This document shows positions 15,301-28,624 of a DNA stretch of 64,000 bases, in pieces. Source of the stretch: Parapristionchus giblindavisi (taxonomy: Eukaryota > Nematoda > Chromadorea > Rhabditida > Diplogasteridae); NCBI GenBank assembly GCA_943737045.1, contig CALSFV010000216.1, positions 1,116,001-1,180,000 of the forward strand. Direction: 5' to 3'. The notes under the pieces are model-generated. The model ran no database searches. It saw only the letters and a list, made by a program, of their open reading frames with translations, and was not told the origin of the DNA. The stretch's first letter is position 1. Every line of letters begins with the position of its first letter. Both the position numbers and the translations under genes were made by a program.

Positions 15301-18300
15301 TTAGATTAAATATTGGCGTGTCACGAATTCTTTAATGCTAAAAATGCATGGTTCAATGTTGTTAATTCGGCTGGAGCGGCCGTTGTTCAACATGGAACGT
15401 TGCAAAATACTCAGAATTTTTTGCTCTTTCGTTTGGTATATGACACGCTGGGTCTAGCAGAAACTTTTTCATGTCAGGTATTCTTTTGGTCTTATCAGAG
15501 TGAAAGCTACTTTTGTACTTTGGGCATTGTGGAATCAACACAAGATTACAGTTTGACATGAACTGAAGTGTAGATTATTCAGATTTTTTTGCTCTTTCAC
15601 GTGGTATATGCTACGATAAGTTTAGATTAAATATTGGCGTGTCACGAATTCTTTAATGCTAAAAATGCATGGTTCAATGTTGTTAATTCGGCTGGAGCGG
15701 CCGTTGTTCAACATGGAACGTTGCAAAATACTCAGAATTTTTTGCTCTTTCGTTTGGTATATGACACGCTGGGTCTAGCAGAAACTTTTTCATGTCAGGT
15801 ATTCTTTTGGTCTTATCAGAGTGAAAGCTACTTTTGTACTTTGGGCATTGTGGAATCAACACAAGATTACAGTTTGACATGAACTGAAGTGTAGATTATT
15901 CAGAATTTTTTGATCTTTCACGTGGTATATGCTACGATAAGTTTAGATTAAATATTGGCGTGTCACGAATTCTTTAATGCTAAAAATGCATGGTTCAATG
16001 TTGTTAATTCGGCTGGAGCGGCCGTTGTTCAACATGGAACGTTGCAAAATACTCAGAATTTTTTGCTCTTTCGTTTGGTATATGACACGCTGGGTCTAGC
16101 AGAAACTTTTTCATGTCAGGTATTCTTTTGGTCTTATCAGAGTGAAAGCTACTTTTGTACTTTGGGCATTGTGGAATCAACACAAGATTACAGTTTGACA
16201 TGAACTGAAGTGTAGATTATTCAGAGTTTTTTGTTCTTTCACGTGGTATATGCTACGATAAGTTTAGATTAAATATTGGCGTGACACGAATTCTTTAATG
16301 CTAAAAATGCATGGTTCAATGTTGTTAATTCGGCTGGAGCGGCCGTTGTTCAACATGGAACGTTGCAAAATACTCAGAATTTTTTGCTCTTTCGTTTGGT
16401 ATATGACACGCTGGGTCTAGCAGAAACTTTTTCATGTCAGGTATTCTTTTGGTCTTATCAGAGTGAAAGCTACTTTTGTACTTTGGGCATTGTGGAATCA
16501 ACACAAGATTACAGTTTGACATGAACTGAAGTGTAGATTATTCAGAATTTTTTGCTCTTTCACGTGGTATATGCTACGATAAATTTAGATTAAATATTGG
16601 CGTGTCACGAATTCTTTAATGCTAAAAATGCATGGTTCAATGTTGTTAATTCGGCTGGAGCGGCCGTTGTTCAACATGGAACGTTGCAAAATACTCAGAA
16701 TTTTTTGCTCTTTCGTTTGGTATATGACACGCTGGGTCTAGCAGAAACTTTTTCATGTCAGGTATTCTTTTGGTCTTATCAGAGTGAAAGCTACTTTTGT
16801 ACTTTGGGCATTGTGGAATCAACACAAGATTACAGTTTGACATGAACTGAAGTGTAGATTATTCAGAGTTTTTTGTTCTTTCACGTGGTATATGCTACGA
16901 TAAGTTTAGATTAAATATTGGCGTGACACGAATTCTTTAATGCTAAAAATGCATGGTTCAATGTTGTTAATTCGGCTGGAGCGGCCGTTGTTCAACATGG
17001 AACGTTGCAAAATACTCAGAATTTTTTGCTCTTTCGTTTGGTATATGACACGCTGGGTCTAGCAGAAACTTTTTCATGTCAGGTATTCTTTTGGTCTTAT
17101 CAGAGTGAAAGCTACTTTTGTACTTTGGGCATTGTGGAATCAACACAAGATTACAGTTTGACATGAACTGAAGTGTAGATTATTCAGAATTTTTTGATCT
17201 TTCACGTGGTATATGCTACGATAAGTTTAGATTTAATATTGGCGTGTCACGAATTCTTTAATGCTAAAAATGCATGGTTCAATGTTGTTAATTCGGCTGG
17301 AGCGGCCGTTGTTCAACATGGAACGTTGCAACATACTCAGAATTTTTTGCTCTTTCGTTTGGTATATGACACGCTGGGTCTAGCAGAAACTTTTTCATGT
17401 CAGGTATTCTTTTGGTCTTATCAGAGTGAAAGCTACTTTTGTACTTTGGGCATTGTGGAATCAACACAAGATTACAGTTTGACATGAACTGAAGTGTAGA
17501 TTATTCAGAATTTTTTGCTCTTTCACGTGGTATATGCTACGATAAATTTAGATTAAATATTGGCGTGTCACGAATTCTTTAATGCTAAAAATGCATGGTT
17601 CAATGTTGTTAATTCGGCTGGAGCGGCCGTTGTTCAACATGGAACGTTGCAAAATACTCAGAATTTTTTGCTCTTTCGTTTGGTATATGACACGCTGGGT
17701 CTAGCAGAAACTTTTTCATGTCAGGTATTCTTTTGGTCTTATCAGAGTGAAAGCTACTTTTGTACTTTGGGCATTGTGGAATCAACACAAGATTACAGTT
17801 TGACATGAACTGAAGTGTAGATTATTCAGAGTTTTTTGTTCTTTCACGTGGTATATGCTACGATAAGTTTAGATTAAATATTGGCGTGACACGAATTCTT
17901 TAATGCTAAAAATGCATGGTTCAATGTTGTTAATTCGGCTGGAGCGGCCGTTGTTCAACATGGAACGTTGCAAAATACTCAGAATTTTTTGCTCTTTCGT
18001 TTGGTATATGACACGCTGGGTCTAGCAGAAACTTTTTCATGTCAGGTATTCTTTTGGTCTTATCAGAGTGAAAGCTACTTTTGTACTTTGGGCATTGTGG
18101 AATCAACACAAGATTACAGTTTGACATGAACTGAAGTGTAGATTATTCAGAATTTTTTGATCTTTCACGTGGTATATGCTACGATAAGTTTAGATTAAAT
18201 ATTGGCGTGTCACGAATTCTTTAATGCTAAAAATGCATGGTTCAATGTTGTTAATTCGGCTGGAGCGGCCGTTGTTCAACATGGAACGTTGCAACATACT

Positions 18301-19130
18301 CAGAATTTTTTGCTCTTTCGTTTGGTATATGACACGCTGGGTCTAGCAGAAACTTTTTCATGTCAGGTATTCTTTTGGTCTTATCAGAGTGAAAGCTACT
18401 TTTGTACTTTGGGCATTGTGGAATCAACACAAGATTACAGTTTGACATGAACTGAAGTGTAGATTATTCAGAGTTTTTTGTTCTTTCACGTGGTATATGC
18501 TACGATAAGTTTAGATTAAATATTGGCGTGACACGAATTCTTTAATGCTAAAAATGCATGGTTCAATGTTGTTAATTCGGCTGGAGCGGCCGTTGTTCAA
18601 CATGGAACGTTGCAAAATACTCAGAATTTTTTGCTCTTTCGTTTGGTATATGACACGCTGGGTCTAGCAGAAACTTTTTCATGTCAGGTATTCTTTTGGT
18701 CTTATCAGAGTGAAAGCTACTTTTGTACTTTAGGCATTGTGGAATCAACACAAGATTACAGTTTGACATGAACTGAAGTGTGGATTATTCAGAATTTTTT
18801 GCTCTTTCACGTGGTATATGCTACGATAAGTTTAGATTAAATATTGGCGTGTCACGAATTCTTTAATGCTAAAAATGCCTGGTTCAATGTTGTTAATTCG
18901 GCTGGAGCGGCCGTTGTTCAACATGGAACGTTGCAAAATACTCAGAATTTTTTGCTCTTTCGTTTGGTATATGACACGCTGGGTCTAGCAGAAAATTTTT
19001 CATGTCAGTTATTCTTTTAGTCTTATCAAAGTGAAAGCTACTTTTGTACTTTGGGCATTGTGGAATCAACACAAGATTACAATTTGACATGAACTGAAGT
19101 GTAGATTATTCAGAATTTTTTGCTCTTTCA
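6318..19130 (+). repeat. Mixed 321/642-bp satellite domain with GCAGAAACTTT marker
   Basis: Units here share the marker GCAGAAACTTTTTC (elsewhere GCAGAAAATTTTTC). Three classes mix: GTTGCAACATAC, GTTGCAAAATAC, and a class with GCGTGACACG plus CAGAGTTTTTTGTTC. The third class usually alternates with one of the first two, giving a loose 642-bp dimer. A two-unit block with GTACTTTAGGC, GTGTGGATT and AATGCCTGG occurs at about 14350-14990 and again at about 18523-19160. These are 4173 bp (13 units) apart, indicating block duplication. Confidence 0.85.
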
Positions 19131-22100
19131 CGTGGTATATGCTACGATAAGTTTAGATTAAATATTGGCGTGTCACGAATTCTTTAATGCTAAAAATGCA
19201 TGGTTCAATGTTGTTAATTCGGCTGGAGCGGCCGTTGTTCAACATGGAACGTTGCAAAATACTCAGAATTTTTGCTCTTTCGTTTGGTATATGACACGCT
19301 GGGTCTAGCAGAAAATTTTTCATGTCAGGTATTCTTTTGGTCTTATCAGAGTGAAAGCTACTTTTGTACTTTGGGCATTGTGGAATCAACACAAGATTAC
19401 AGTTTGACATGAACTGAAGTGTAGACTATTCAGAATTTTTTGCTCTTTCACGTGGTATATGCTACGATAAGTTTAGATTAAATATTGGCGTGACACGAAT
19501 TCTTTAATGCTAAAAATGCATGGTTCAATGTTGTTAATTCGGCTGGAGCGGCCGTTGTTCAACATGGAACGTTGCAAAATACTCAGAATTTTTTGCTCTT
19601 TCGTTTGGTATATGACACGCTGGGTCTAGCAGAAAATTTTTCATGTCAGGTATTCTTTTGGTCTTATCAAAGTGAAAGCTACTTTTGTACTTTGGGCATT
19701 GTGGAATCAACACAAGATTACAGTTTGACATGAACTGAAGTGTAGATTATTCAGAATTTTTTGCTCTTTCACGTGGTATATGCTACGATAAGTTTAGATT
19801 AAATATTGGCGTGACACGAATTCTTTAATGCTAAAAATGCATGGTTCAATGTTGTTAATTCGGCTGGAGCGGCCGTTGTTCAACATGGAACGTTGCAAAA
19901 TACTCAGAATTTTTTGCACTTTCGTTTGGTATATGACACGCTGGGTCTAGCAGAAAATTTTTCATGTCAGGTATTCTTTTGGTCTTATCAAAGTGAAAGC
20001 TACTTTTGTACTTTGGGCATTGTGGAATCAACACAAGATTACAGTTTGACATGAACTGAAGTGTAGATTATTCAGAATTTTTTGCTCTTTCACGTGGTAT
20101 ATGCTACGATAAGTTTAGATTAAATATTGGCATGACACGAATTCTTTAATGCTAAAAATGCATGGTTCAATGTTGTTAATTCGGCTGGAGCGGCCGTTGT
20201 TCAACATGGAACGTTGCAAAATACTCAGAATTTTTTGCTCTTTCGTTTGGTATATGACACGCTGGGTCTAGCAGAAAATTTTTCATGTCAGGTATTCTTT
20301 TGGTCTTATCAAAGTGAAAGCTACTTTTGTACTTTGGGCATTGTGGAATCAACACAAGATTACAGTTTGACATGAACTGAAGTGTAGATTATTCAGAATT
20401 TTTTGCTCTTTCACGTGGTATATGCTACGATAAGTTTAGATTAAATATTGGCGTGACACGAATTCTTTAATGCTAAAAATGCATGGTTCAATGTTGTTAA
20501 TTCGGCTGGAGCGGCCGTTGTTCAACATGGAACGTTGCAAAATACTCAGAATTTTTTGCACTTTCGTTTGGTATATGACACGCTGGGTCTAGCAGAAAAT
20601 TTTTCATGTCAGGTATTCTTTTGGTCTTATCAAAGTGAAAGCTACTTTTGTACTTTGGGCATTGTGGAATCAACACAAGATTACAGTTTGACATGAACTG
20701 AAGTGTAGATTATTCAGAATTTTTTGCTCTTTCACGTGGTATATGCTACGATAAGTTTAGATTAAATATTGGCGTGTCACGAATTCTTTAATGCTAAAAA
20801 TGCATGGTTCAATGTTGTTAATTCGGCTGGAGCGGCCGTTGTTCAACATGGAACGTTGCAAAATACTCAGAATTTTTGCTCTTTCGTTTGGTATATGACA
20901 CGCTGGGTCTAGCAGAAAATTTTTCATGTCAGGTATTCTTTTGGTCTTATCAGAGTGAAAGCTACTTTTGTACTTTGGGCATTGTGGAATCAACACAAGA
21001 TTACAGTTTGACATGAACTGAAGTGTAGACTATTCAGAATTTTTTGCTCTTTCACGTGGTATATGCTACGATAAGTTTAGATTAAATATTGGCGTGACAC
21101 GAATTCTTTAATGCTAAAAATGCATGGTTCAATGTTGTTAATTCGGCTGGAGCGGCCGTTGTTCAACATGGAACGTTGCAAAATACTCAGAATTTTTTGC
21201 TCTTTCGTTTGGTATATGACACGCTGGGTCTAGCAGAAAATTTTTCATGTCAGGTATTCTTTTGGTCTTATCAAAGTGAAAGCTACTTTTGTACTTTGGG
21301 CATTGTGGAATCAACACAAGATTACAGTTTGACATGAACTGAAGTGTAGATTATTCAGAATTTTTTGCTCTTTCACGTGGTATATGCTACGATAAGTTTA
21401 GATTAAATATTGGCGTGACACGAATTCTTTAATGCTAAAAATGCATGGTTCAATGTTGTTAATTCGGCTGGAGCGGCCGTTGTTCAACATGGAACGTTGC
21501 AAAATACTCAGAATTTTTTGCACTTTCGTTTGGTATATGACACGCTGGGTCTAGCAGAAAATTTTTCATGTCAGGTATTCTTTTGGTCTTATCAAAGTGA
21601 AAGCTACTTTTGTACTTTGGGCATTGTGGAATCAACACAAGATTACAGTTTGACATGAACTGAAGTGTAGATTATTCAGAATTTTTTGCTCTTTCACGTG
21701 GTATATGCTACGATAAGTTTAGATTAAATATTGGCATGACACGAATTCTTTAATGCTAAAAATGCATGGTTCAATGTTGTTAATTCGGCTGGAGCGGCCG
21801 TTGTTCAACATGGAACGTTGCAAAATACTCAGAATTTTTTGCTCTTTCGTTTGGTATATGACACGCTGGGTCTAGCAGAAAATTTTTCATGTCAGGTATT
21901 CTTTTGGTCTTATCAAAGTGAAAGCTACTTTTGTACTTTGGGCATTGTGGAATCAACACAAGATTACAGTTTGACATGAACTGAAGTGTAGATTATTCAG
22001 AATTTTTTGCTCTTTCACGTGGTATATGCTACGATAAGTTTAGATTAAATATTGGCGTGACACGAATTCTTTAATGCTAAAAATGCATGGTTCAATGTTG

Positions 22101-23030
22101 TTAATTCGGCTGGAGCGGCCGTTGTTCAACATGGAACGTTGCAAAATACTCAGAATTTTTTGCACTTTCGTTTGGTATATGACACGCTGGGTCTAGCAGA
22201 AAATTTTTCATGTCAGGTATTCTTTTGGTCTTATCAAAGTGAAAGCTACTTTTGTACTTTGGGCATTGTGGAATCAACACAAGATTACAGTTTGACATGA
22301 ACTGAAGTGTAGATTATTCAGAATTTTTTGCTCTTTCACGTGGTATATGCTACGATAAGTTTAGATTAAATATTGGCATGACACGAATTCTTTAATGCTA
22401 AAAATGCATGGTTCAATGTTGTTAATTCGGCTGGAGCGGCCGTTGTTCAACATGGAACGTTGCAAAATACTCAGAATTTTTTGCTCTTTCGTTTGGTATA
22501 TGACACGCTGGGTCTAGCAGAAAATTTTTCATGTCAGGTATTCTTTTGGTCTTATCAAAGTGAAAGCTACTTTTGTACTTTGGGCATTGTGGAATCAACA
22601 CAAGATTACAGTTTGACATGAACTGAAGTGTAGATTATTCAGAATTTTTTGCTCTTTCACGTGGTATATGCTACGATAAGTTTAGATTAAATATTGGCGT
22701 GACACGAATTCTTTAATGCTAAAAATGCATGGTTCAATGTTGTTAATTCGGCTGGAGCGGCCGTTGTTCAACATGGAACGTTGCAAAATACTCAGAATTT
22801 TTTGCACTTTCGTTTGGTATATGACACGCTGGGTCTAGCAGAAAATTTTTCATGTCAGGTATTCTTTTGGTCTTATCAAAGTGAAAGCTACTTTTGTACT
22901 TTGGGCATTGTGGAATCAACACAAGATTACAGTTTGACATGAACTGAAGTGTAGATTATTCAGAATTTTTTGCTCTTTCACGTGGTATATGCTACGATAA
23001 GTTTAGATTAAATATTGGCATGACACGAAT
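19130..23030 (+). repeat. 1604-bp higher-order repeat grading into 642-bp dimers
   Basis: Two units have lost one T in the CAGAATTTTTTGC run (near 19265 and 20870), making them 320 bp. They lie 1604 bp apart, which is five units minus one base and defines a pentameric HOR. Between and after them, units with TTTTTTGCTCTTTC alternate with units carrying TTTTTTGCACTTTC. This 642-bp dimer repeats up to about 23030. Units with GGCATGACACG also appear here. Confidence 0.85.
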
Positions 23031-26000
23031 TCTTTAATGCTAAAAATGCATGGTTCAATGTTGTTAATTCGGCTGGAGCGGCCGTTGTTCAACATGGAAC
23101 GTTGCAACATACTCAGAATTTTTTGCTCTTTCGTTTGGTATATGACACGCTGGGTCTAGCAGAAACTTTTTCATGTCAGGTATTCTTTTGGTCTTATCAG
23201 AGTGAAAGCTACTTTTGTACTTTGGGCATTGTGGAATCAACACAAGATTACAGTTTGACATGAACTGAAGTGTAGATTATTCAGAGTTTTTTGTTCTTTC
23301 ACGTGGTATATGCTACGATAAGTTTAGATTAAATATTGGCGTGACACGAATTCTTTAATGCTAAAAATGCATGGTTCAATGTTGTTAATTCGGCTGGAGC
23401 GGCCGTTGTTCAACATGGAACGTTGCAAAATACTCAGAATTTTTTGCTCTTTCGTTTGGTATATGACACGCTGGGTCTAGCAGAAAATTTTTCATGTCAG
23501 GTATTCTTTTGGTCTTATCAGAGTGAAAGCTACTTTTGTACTTTGGGCATTGTGGAATCAACACAAGATTACAGTTTGACATGAACTGAAGTGTAGATTA
23601 TTCAGAATTTTTTGCTCTTTCACGTGGTATATGCTACGATAAGTTTAGATTAAATATTGGCATGACACGAATTCTTTAATGCTAAAAATGCATGGTTCAA
23701 TGTTGTTAATTCGGCTGGAGCGGCCGTTGTTCAACATGGAACGTTGCAACATACTCAGAATTTTTTGCTCTTTCGTTTGGTATATGACACGCTGGGTCTA
23801 GCAGAAACTTTTTCATGTCAGGTATTCTTTTGGTCTTATCAGAGTGAAAGCTACTTTTGTACTTTGGGCATTGTGGAATCAACACAAGATTACAGTTTGA
23901 CATGAACTGAAGTGTAGATTATACAGAGTTTTTTGTTCTTTCACGTGGTATATGCTACGATAAGTTTAGATTAAATATTGGCGTGACACGAATTCTTTAA
24001 TGCTAAAAATGCATGGTTCAATGTTGTTAATTCGGCTGGAGCGGCCGTTGTTCAACATGGAACGTTGCAAAATACTCAGAATTTTTTGCTCTTTCGTTTG
24101 GTATATGACACGCTGGGTCTAGCAGAAAATTTTTCATGTCAGGTATTCTTTTGGTCTTATCAAAGTGAAAGCTACTTTTGTACTTTGGGCATTGTGGAAT
24201 CAACACAAGATTACAGTTTGACATGAACTGAAGTGTAGATTATTCAGAATTTTTTGCTCTTTCACGTGGTATATGCTACGATAAGTTTAGATTAAATATT
24301 GGCGTGTCACGAATTCTTTAATGCTAAAAATGCATGGTTCAATGTTGTTAATTCGGCTGGAGCGGCCGTTGTTCAACATGGAACGGTGCAAAATACTCAG
24401 AATTTTTTGCTCTTTCGTTTGGTATATGACACGCTGGGTCTAGCAGAAAATTTTTCATGTCAGGTATTCTTTTGGTCTTATCAAAGTGAAAGCTACTTTT
24501 GTACTTTGGGCATTGTGGAATCAACACAAGATTACAGTTTGACATGAACTGAAGTGTAGATTATTCAGATTTTTTTGCTCTTTCACGTGGTATATGCTAC
24601 GATAAGTTTAGATTAAATATTGGCGTGTCACGAATTCTTTAATGCTAAAAATGCATGGTTCAATGTTGTTAATTCGGCTGGAGCGGCCGTTGTTCAACAT
24701 GGAACGTTGCAAAATACTCAGAATTTTTTGCTCTTTCGTTTGGTATATGACACGCTGGGTCTAGCAGAAAATTTTTCATGTCAGTTATTCTTTTGGTCTT
24801 ATCAAAGTGAAAGCTACTTTTGTACTTTGGGCATTGTGGAATCAACACAAGATTACAGTTTGACATGAACTGAAGTGTAGATTATTCAGAATTTTTTGCT
24901 CTTTCACGTGGTATATGCTACGATAAGTTTAGATTAAATATTGGCGTGACACGAATTCTTTAATGCTAAAAATGCATGGTTCAATGTTGTTAATTCGGCT
25001 GGAGCGGCCGTTGTTCAACATGGAACGTTGCAAAATACTCAGAATTTTTTGCTCTTTCGTTTGGTATATGACACGCTGGGTCTAGCAGAAAATTTTTCAT
25101 GTCAGGTATTCTTTTGGTCTTATCAAAGTGAAAGCTACTTTTGTACTTTGGGCATTGTGGAATCAACACAAGATTACAGTTTGACATGAACTGAAGTGTA
25201 GATTATTCAGAATTTTTTGCTCTTTCACGTGGTATATGCTACGATAAGTTTAGATTAAATATTGGCGTGTCACGAATTCTTTAATGCTAAAAATGCATGG
25301 TTCAATGTTGTTAATTCGGCTGGAGCGGCCGTTGTTCAACATGGAACGTTGCAAAATACTCAGAATTTTTTGCTCTTTCGTTTGGTATATGACACGCTGG
25401 GCCTAGCAGAAAATTTTTCATGTCAGTTATTCTTTTGGTCTTATCAAAGTGAAAGCTACTTTTGTACTTTGGGCATTGTGGAATCAACACAAGATTACAG
25501 TTTGACATGAACTGAAGTGTAGATTATTCAGAATTTTTTGCTCTTTCACGTGGTATATGCTACGATAAGTTTAGATTAAATATTGGCGTGTCACGAATTC
25601 TTTAATGCTAAAAATGCATGGTTCAATGTTGTTAATTCGGCTGGAGCGGCCGTTGTTCAACATGGAACGTTGCAAAATACTCAGAATTTTTTGCTCTTTC
25701 GTTTGGTATATGACACGCTGGGTCTAGCAGAAAATTTTTCATGTCAGTTATTCTTTTGGTCTTATCAAAGTGAAAGCTACTTTTGTACTTTGGGCATTGT
25801 GGAATCAACACAAGATTACAGTTTGACATGAACTGAAGTGTAGATTATTCAGAATTTTTTGCTCTTTCACGTGGTATATGCTACGATAAGTTTAGATTAA
25901 ATATTGGCGTGACACGAATTCTTTAATGCTAAAAATGCATGGTTCAATGTTGTTAATTCGGCTGGAGCGGCCGTTGTTCAACATGGAACGTTGCAAAATA

Positions 26001-28158
26001 CTCAGAATTTTTTGCTCTTTCGTTTGGTATATGACACGCTGGGTCTAGCAGAAAATTTTTCATGTCAGGTATTCTTTTGGTCTTATCAAAGTGAAAGCTA
26101 CTTTTGTACTTTGGGCATTGTGGAATCAACACAAGATTACAGTTTGACATGAACTGAAGTGTAGATTATTCAGATTTTTTTGCTCTTTCACGTGGTATAT
26201 GCTACGATAAGTTTAGATTAAATATTGGCGTGTCACGAATTCTTTAATGCTAAAAATGCATGGTTCAATGTTGTTAATTCGGCTGGAGCGGCCGTTGTTC
26301 AACATGGAACGTTGCAAAATACTCAGAATTTTTTGCTCTTTCGTTTGGTATATGACACGCTGGGTCTAGCAGAAAATTTTTCATGTCAGTTATTCTTTTG
26401 GTCTTATCAAAGTGAAAGCTACTTTTGTACTTTGGGCATTGTGGAATCAACACAAGATTACAGTTTGACATGAACTGAAGTGTAGATTATTCAGAATTTT
26501 TTGCTCTTTCACGTGGTATATGCTACGATAAGTTTAGATTAAATATTGGCGTGACACGAATTCTTTAATGCTAAAAATGCATGGTTCAATGTTGTTAATT
26601 CGGCTGGAGCGGCCGTTGTTCAACATGGAACGTTGCAAAATACTCAGAATTTTTTGCTCTTTCGTTTGGTATATGACACGCTGGGTCTAGCAGAAAATTT
26701 TTCATGTCAGGTATTCTTTTGGTCTTATCAAAGTGAAAGCTACTTTTGTACTTTGGGCATTGTGGAATCAACACAAGATTACAGTTTGACATGAACTGAA
26801 GTGTAGATTATTCAGAATTTTTTGCTCTTTCACGTGGTATATGCTACGATAAGTTTAGATTAAATATTGGCGTGACACGAATTCTTTAATGCTAAAAATG
26901 CATGGTTCAATGTTGTTAATTCGGCTGGAGCGGCCGTTGTTCAACATGGAACGTTGCAAAATACTCAGAATTTTTTGCTCTTTCGTTTGGTATATGACAC
27001 GCTGGGTCTAGCAGAAAATTTTTCATGTCAGGTATTCTTTTGGTCTTATCAAAGTGAAAGCTACTTTTGTACTTTGGGCATTGTGGAATCAACACAAGAT
27101 TACAGTTTGACATGAACTGAAGTGTAGATTATTCAGAATTTTTTGCTCTTTCACGTGGTATATGCTACGATAAGTTTAGATTAAATATTGGCGTGTCACG
27201 AATTCTTTAATGCTAAAAATGCATGGTTCAATGTTGTTAATTCGGCTGGAGCGGCCGTTGTTCAACATGGAACGTTGCAAAATACTCAGAATTTTTTGCT
27301 CTTTCGTTTGGTATATGACACGCTGGGCCTAGCAGAAAATTTTTCATGTCAGTTATTCTTTTGGTCTTATCAAAGTGAAAGCTACTTTTGTACTTTGGGC
27401 ATTGTGGAATCAACACAAGATTACAGTTTGACATGAACTGAAGTGTAGATTATTCAGAATTTTTTGCTCTTTCACGTGGTATATGCTACGATAAGTTTAG
27501 ATTAAATATTGGCGTGTCACGAATTCTTTAATGCTAAAAATGCATGGTTCAATGTTGTTAATTCGGCTGGAGCGGCCGTTGTTCAACATGGAACGTTGCA
27601 AAATACTCAGAATTTTTTGCTCTTTCGTTTGGTATATGACACGCTGGGTCTAGCAGAAAATTTTTCATGTCAGTTATTCTTTTGGTCTTATCAAAGTGAA
27701 AGCTACTTTTGTACTTTGGGCATTGTGGAATCAACACAAGATTACAGTTTGACATGAACTGAAGTGTAGATTATTCAGAATTTTTTGCTCTTTCACGTGG
27801 TATATGCTACGATAAGTTTAGATTAAATATTGGCGTGACACGAATTCTTTAATGCTAAAAATGCATGGTTCAATGTTGTTAATTCGGCTGGAGCGGCCGT
27901 TGTTCAACATGGAACGTTGCAAAATACTCAGAATTTTTTGCTCTTTCGTTTGGTATATGACACGCTGGGTCTAGCAGAAAATTTTTCATGTCAGGTATTC
28001 TTTTGGTCTTATCAAAGTGAAAGCTACTTTTGTACTTTGGGCATTGTGGAATCAACACAAGATTACAGTTTGACATGAACTGAAGTGTAGATTATTCAGA
28101 ATTTTTTGCTCTTTCACGTGGTATATGCTACGATAAGTTTAGATTAAATATTGGCGTG
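23030..28158 (+). repeat. Satellite domain with 1926-bp hexameric repeat next to the insertion
   Basis: Units alternate between GTCAGTTATTC and GTCAGGTATTC variants. The rare variant GGGCCTAGC occurs at about 25400 and 27327, exactly six units (1926 bp) apart. The GTTATTC/GGTATTC alternation continues on the far side of the large insertion, so the two blocks were once one array. The last unit is cut 15 bp after its start, at GGCGTG. Confidence 0.82.
28153..28158 (+). repeat. Target-site duplication GGCGTG (left)
   Basis: The satellite reads TATTGGCGTG and then switches to AGTAGTATAG. The same hexamer follows the element at 53801-53806, where the satellite continues TCACGAATTC. The perfect 6-bp duplication shows that the whole 25.6-kb segment entered as one insertion. 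Confidence 0.93.
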
Positions 28159-28400
28159 AGTAGTATAGTGCGCTTTGGAGGACCATTTTTTACCACCCAC
28201 GATGATCAAACGATGCCGACACACATCAAAGGGTGCCGACATCATAATCTGATTGACAGGTGACAGGTACATATGTTTACACATGTTAACAAGTTGTTAA
28301 CAAGTACATGTGTTAACAAACAAAAAAACATCTGTCAATCAAATTTGTTACGTCATCATGTGCAACAAATTGGACCACCAAAGCGCAAAGTAAAAAAAAC
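28159..28400 (+). repeat. Terminal mini-foldback of the left end
   Basis: The terminal ~230 bp fold back on themselves. GCGCTTTGGAGGACCA (from 28170) is matched in inverse by TGGACCACCAAAGCGC (28371-28386). CTGATTGACAG near 28250 is matched by CTGTCAATC near 28332. The centre is a cluster of GTTAAC palindromes with ACATG/CATGT. The same structure occurs inverted at 53559-53800. Such a hairpin could bind transposase or form a cruciform; function is inferred. Confidence 0.8.
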
Positions 28401-28578
28401 AAATTAATAAACAAGTAATAATAATAAAGTACAAAGATCAAGTATCAATCAGAATGAATAGATCAATTGAAGCACAAACATCAATCGATAGATTTACACC
28501 AATCGATAACATGATCAACAAGGAACTGACCTGGAGCAACAGCACACACGACCGGACGAGACAGACGACCAACTAATG

Positions 28579-28624
28579 AATGACTGTTTTGGGGCGGAGC
28601 TTATTCACTGCACTTCTCTACTTC
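28579..28624 (+). repeat. Penelope-like target duplication, left copy (~46 bp)
   Basis: The sequence starting AATGACTGTTTTGGGGCGG and ending CTTCTCTACTTC abuts the truncated retroelement copy at 28625 and recurs at 34971-35017 after the full copy. The second copy has one extra G. The right arm has a single copy. Long, variable target duplications fit staggered cleavage by a GIY-YIG endonuclease. Confidence 0.88.

Larger units (their letters stand above)
999..28158 (+). repeat. 321-bp satellite array, left block (83 units)
   Basis: Head-to-tail tandem repeat with unit TTAAATATTGGCGTGTCACG... and strict 321-bp spacing. The length from 999 to the start of the last, cut unit at 28144 is 27,145 bp. 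That equals 83 x 321 plus three 168-bp insertions minus two single-base deletions, so the register is unbroken. Each unit carries an EagI-like CGGCCG, a CACGTG hexamer and two copies of a ~36-bp submotif (CAGAATTTTTTGCTCTTTC...GGTATATG) about 167 bp apart. Each unit also has a 65-codon frame on the minus strand and an 82-codon frame opened by TTG on the plus strand. These recur only because the units are homogenised, and I do not regard them as genes. Units differ by a few diagnostic substitutions that define higher-order domains. Confidence 0.97.

Noticed and set aside
999..28158. 65-codon minus-strand and 82-codon plus-strand frames repeated in nearly every satellite unit
   Set aside because: They repeat at the satellite period, overlap each other, the plus frame starts with TTG, and sequence variants change residues freely. 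Homogenisation of the repeat explains their conservation.
999..28158. CRISPR array interpretation of the regular repeats
   Set aside because: The full 321-bp unit is repeated without unique spacers, and the context is eukaryotic.
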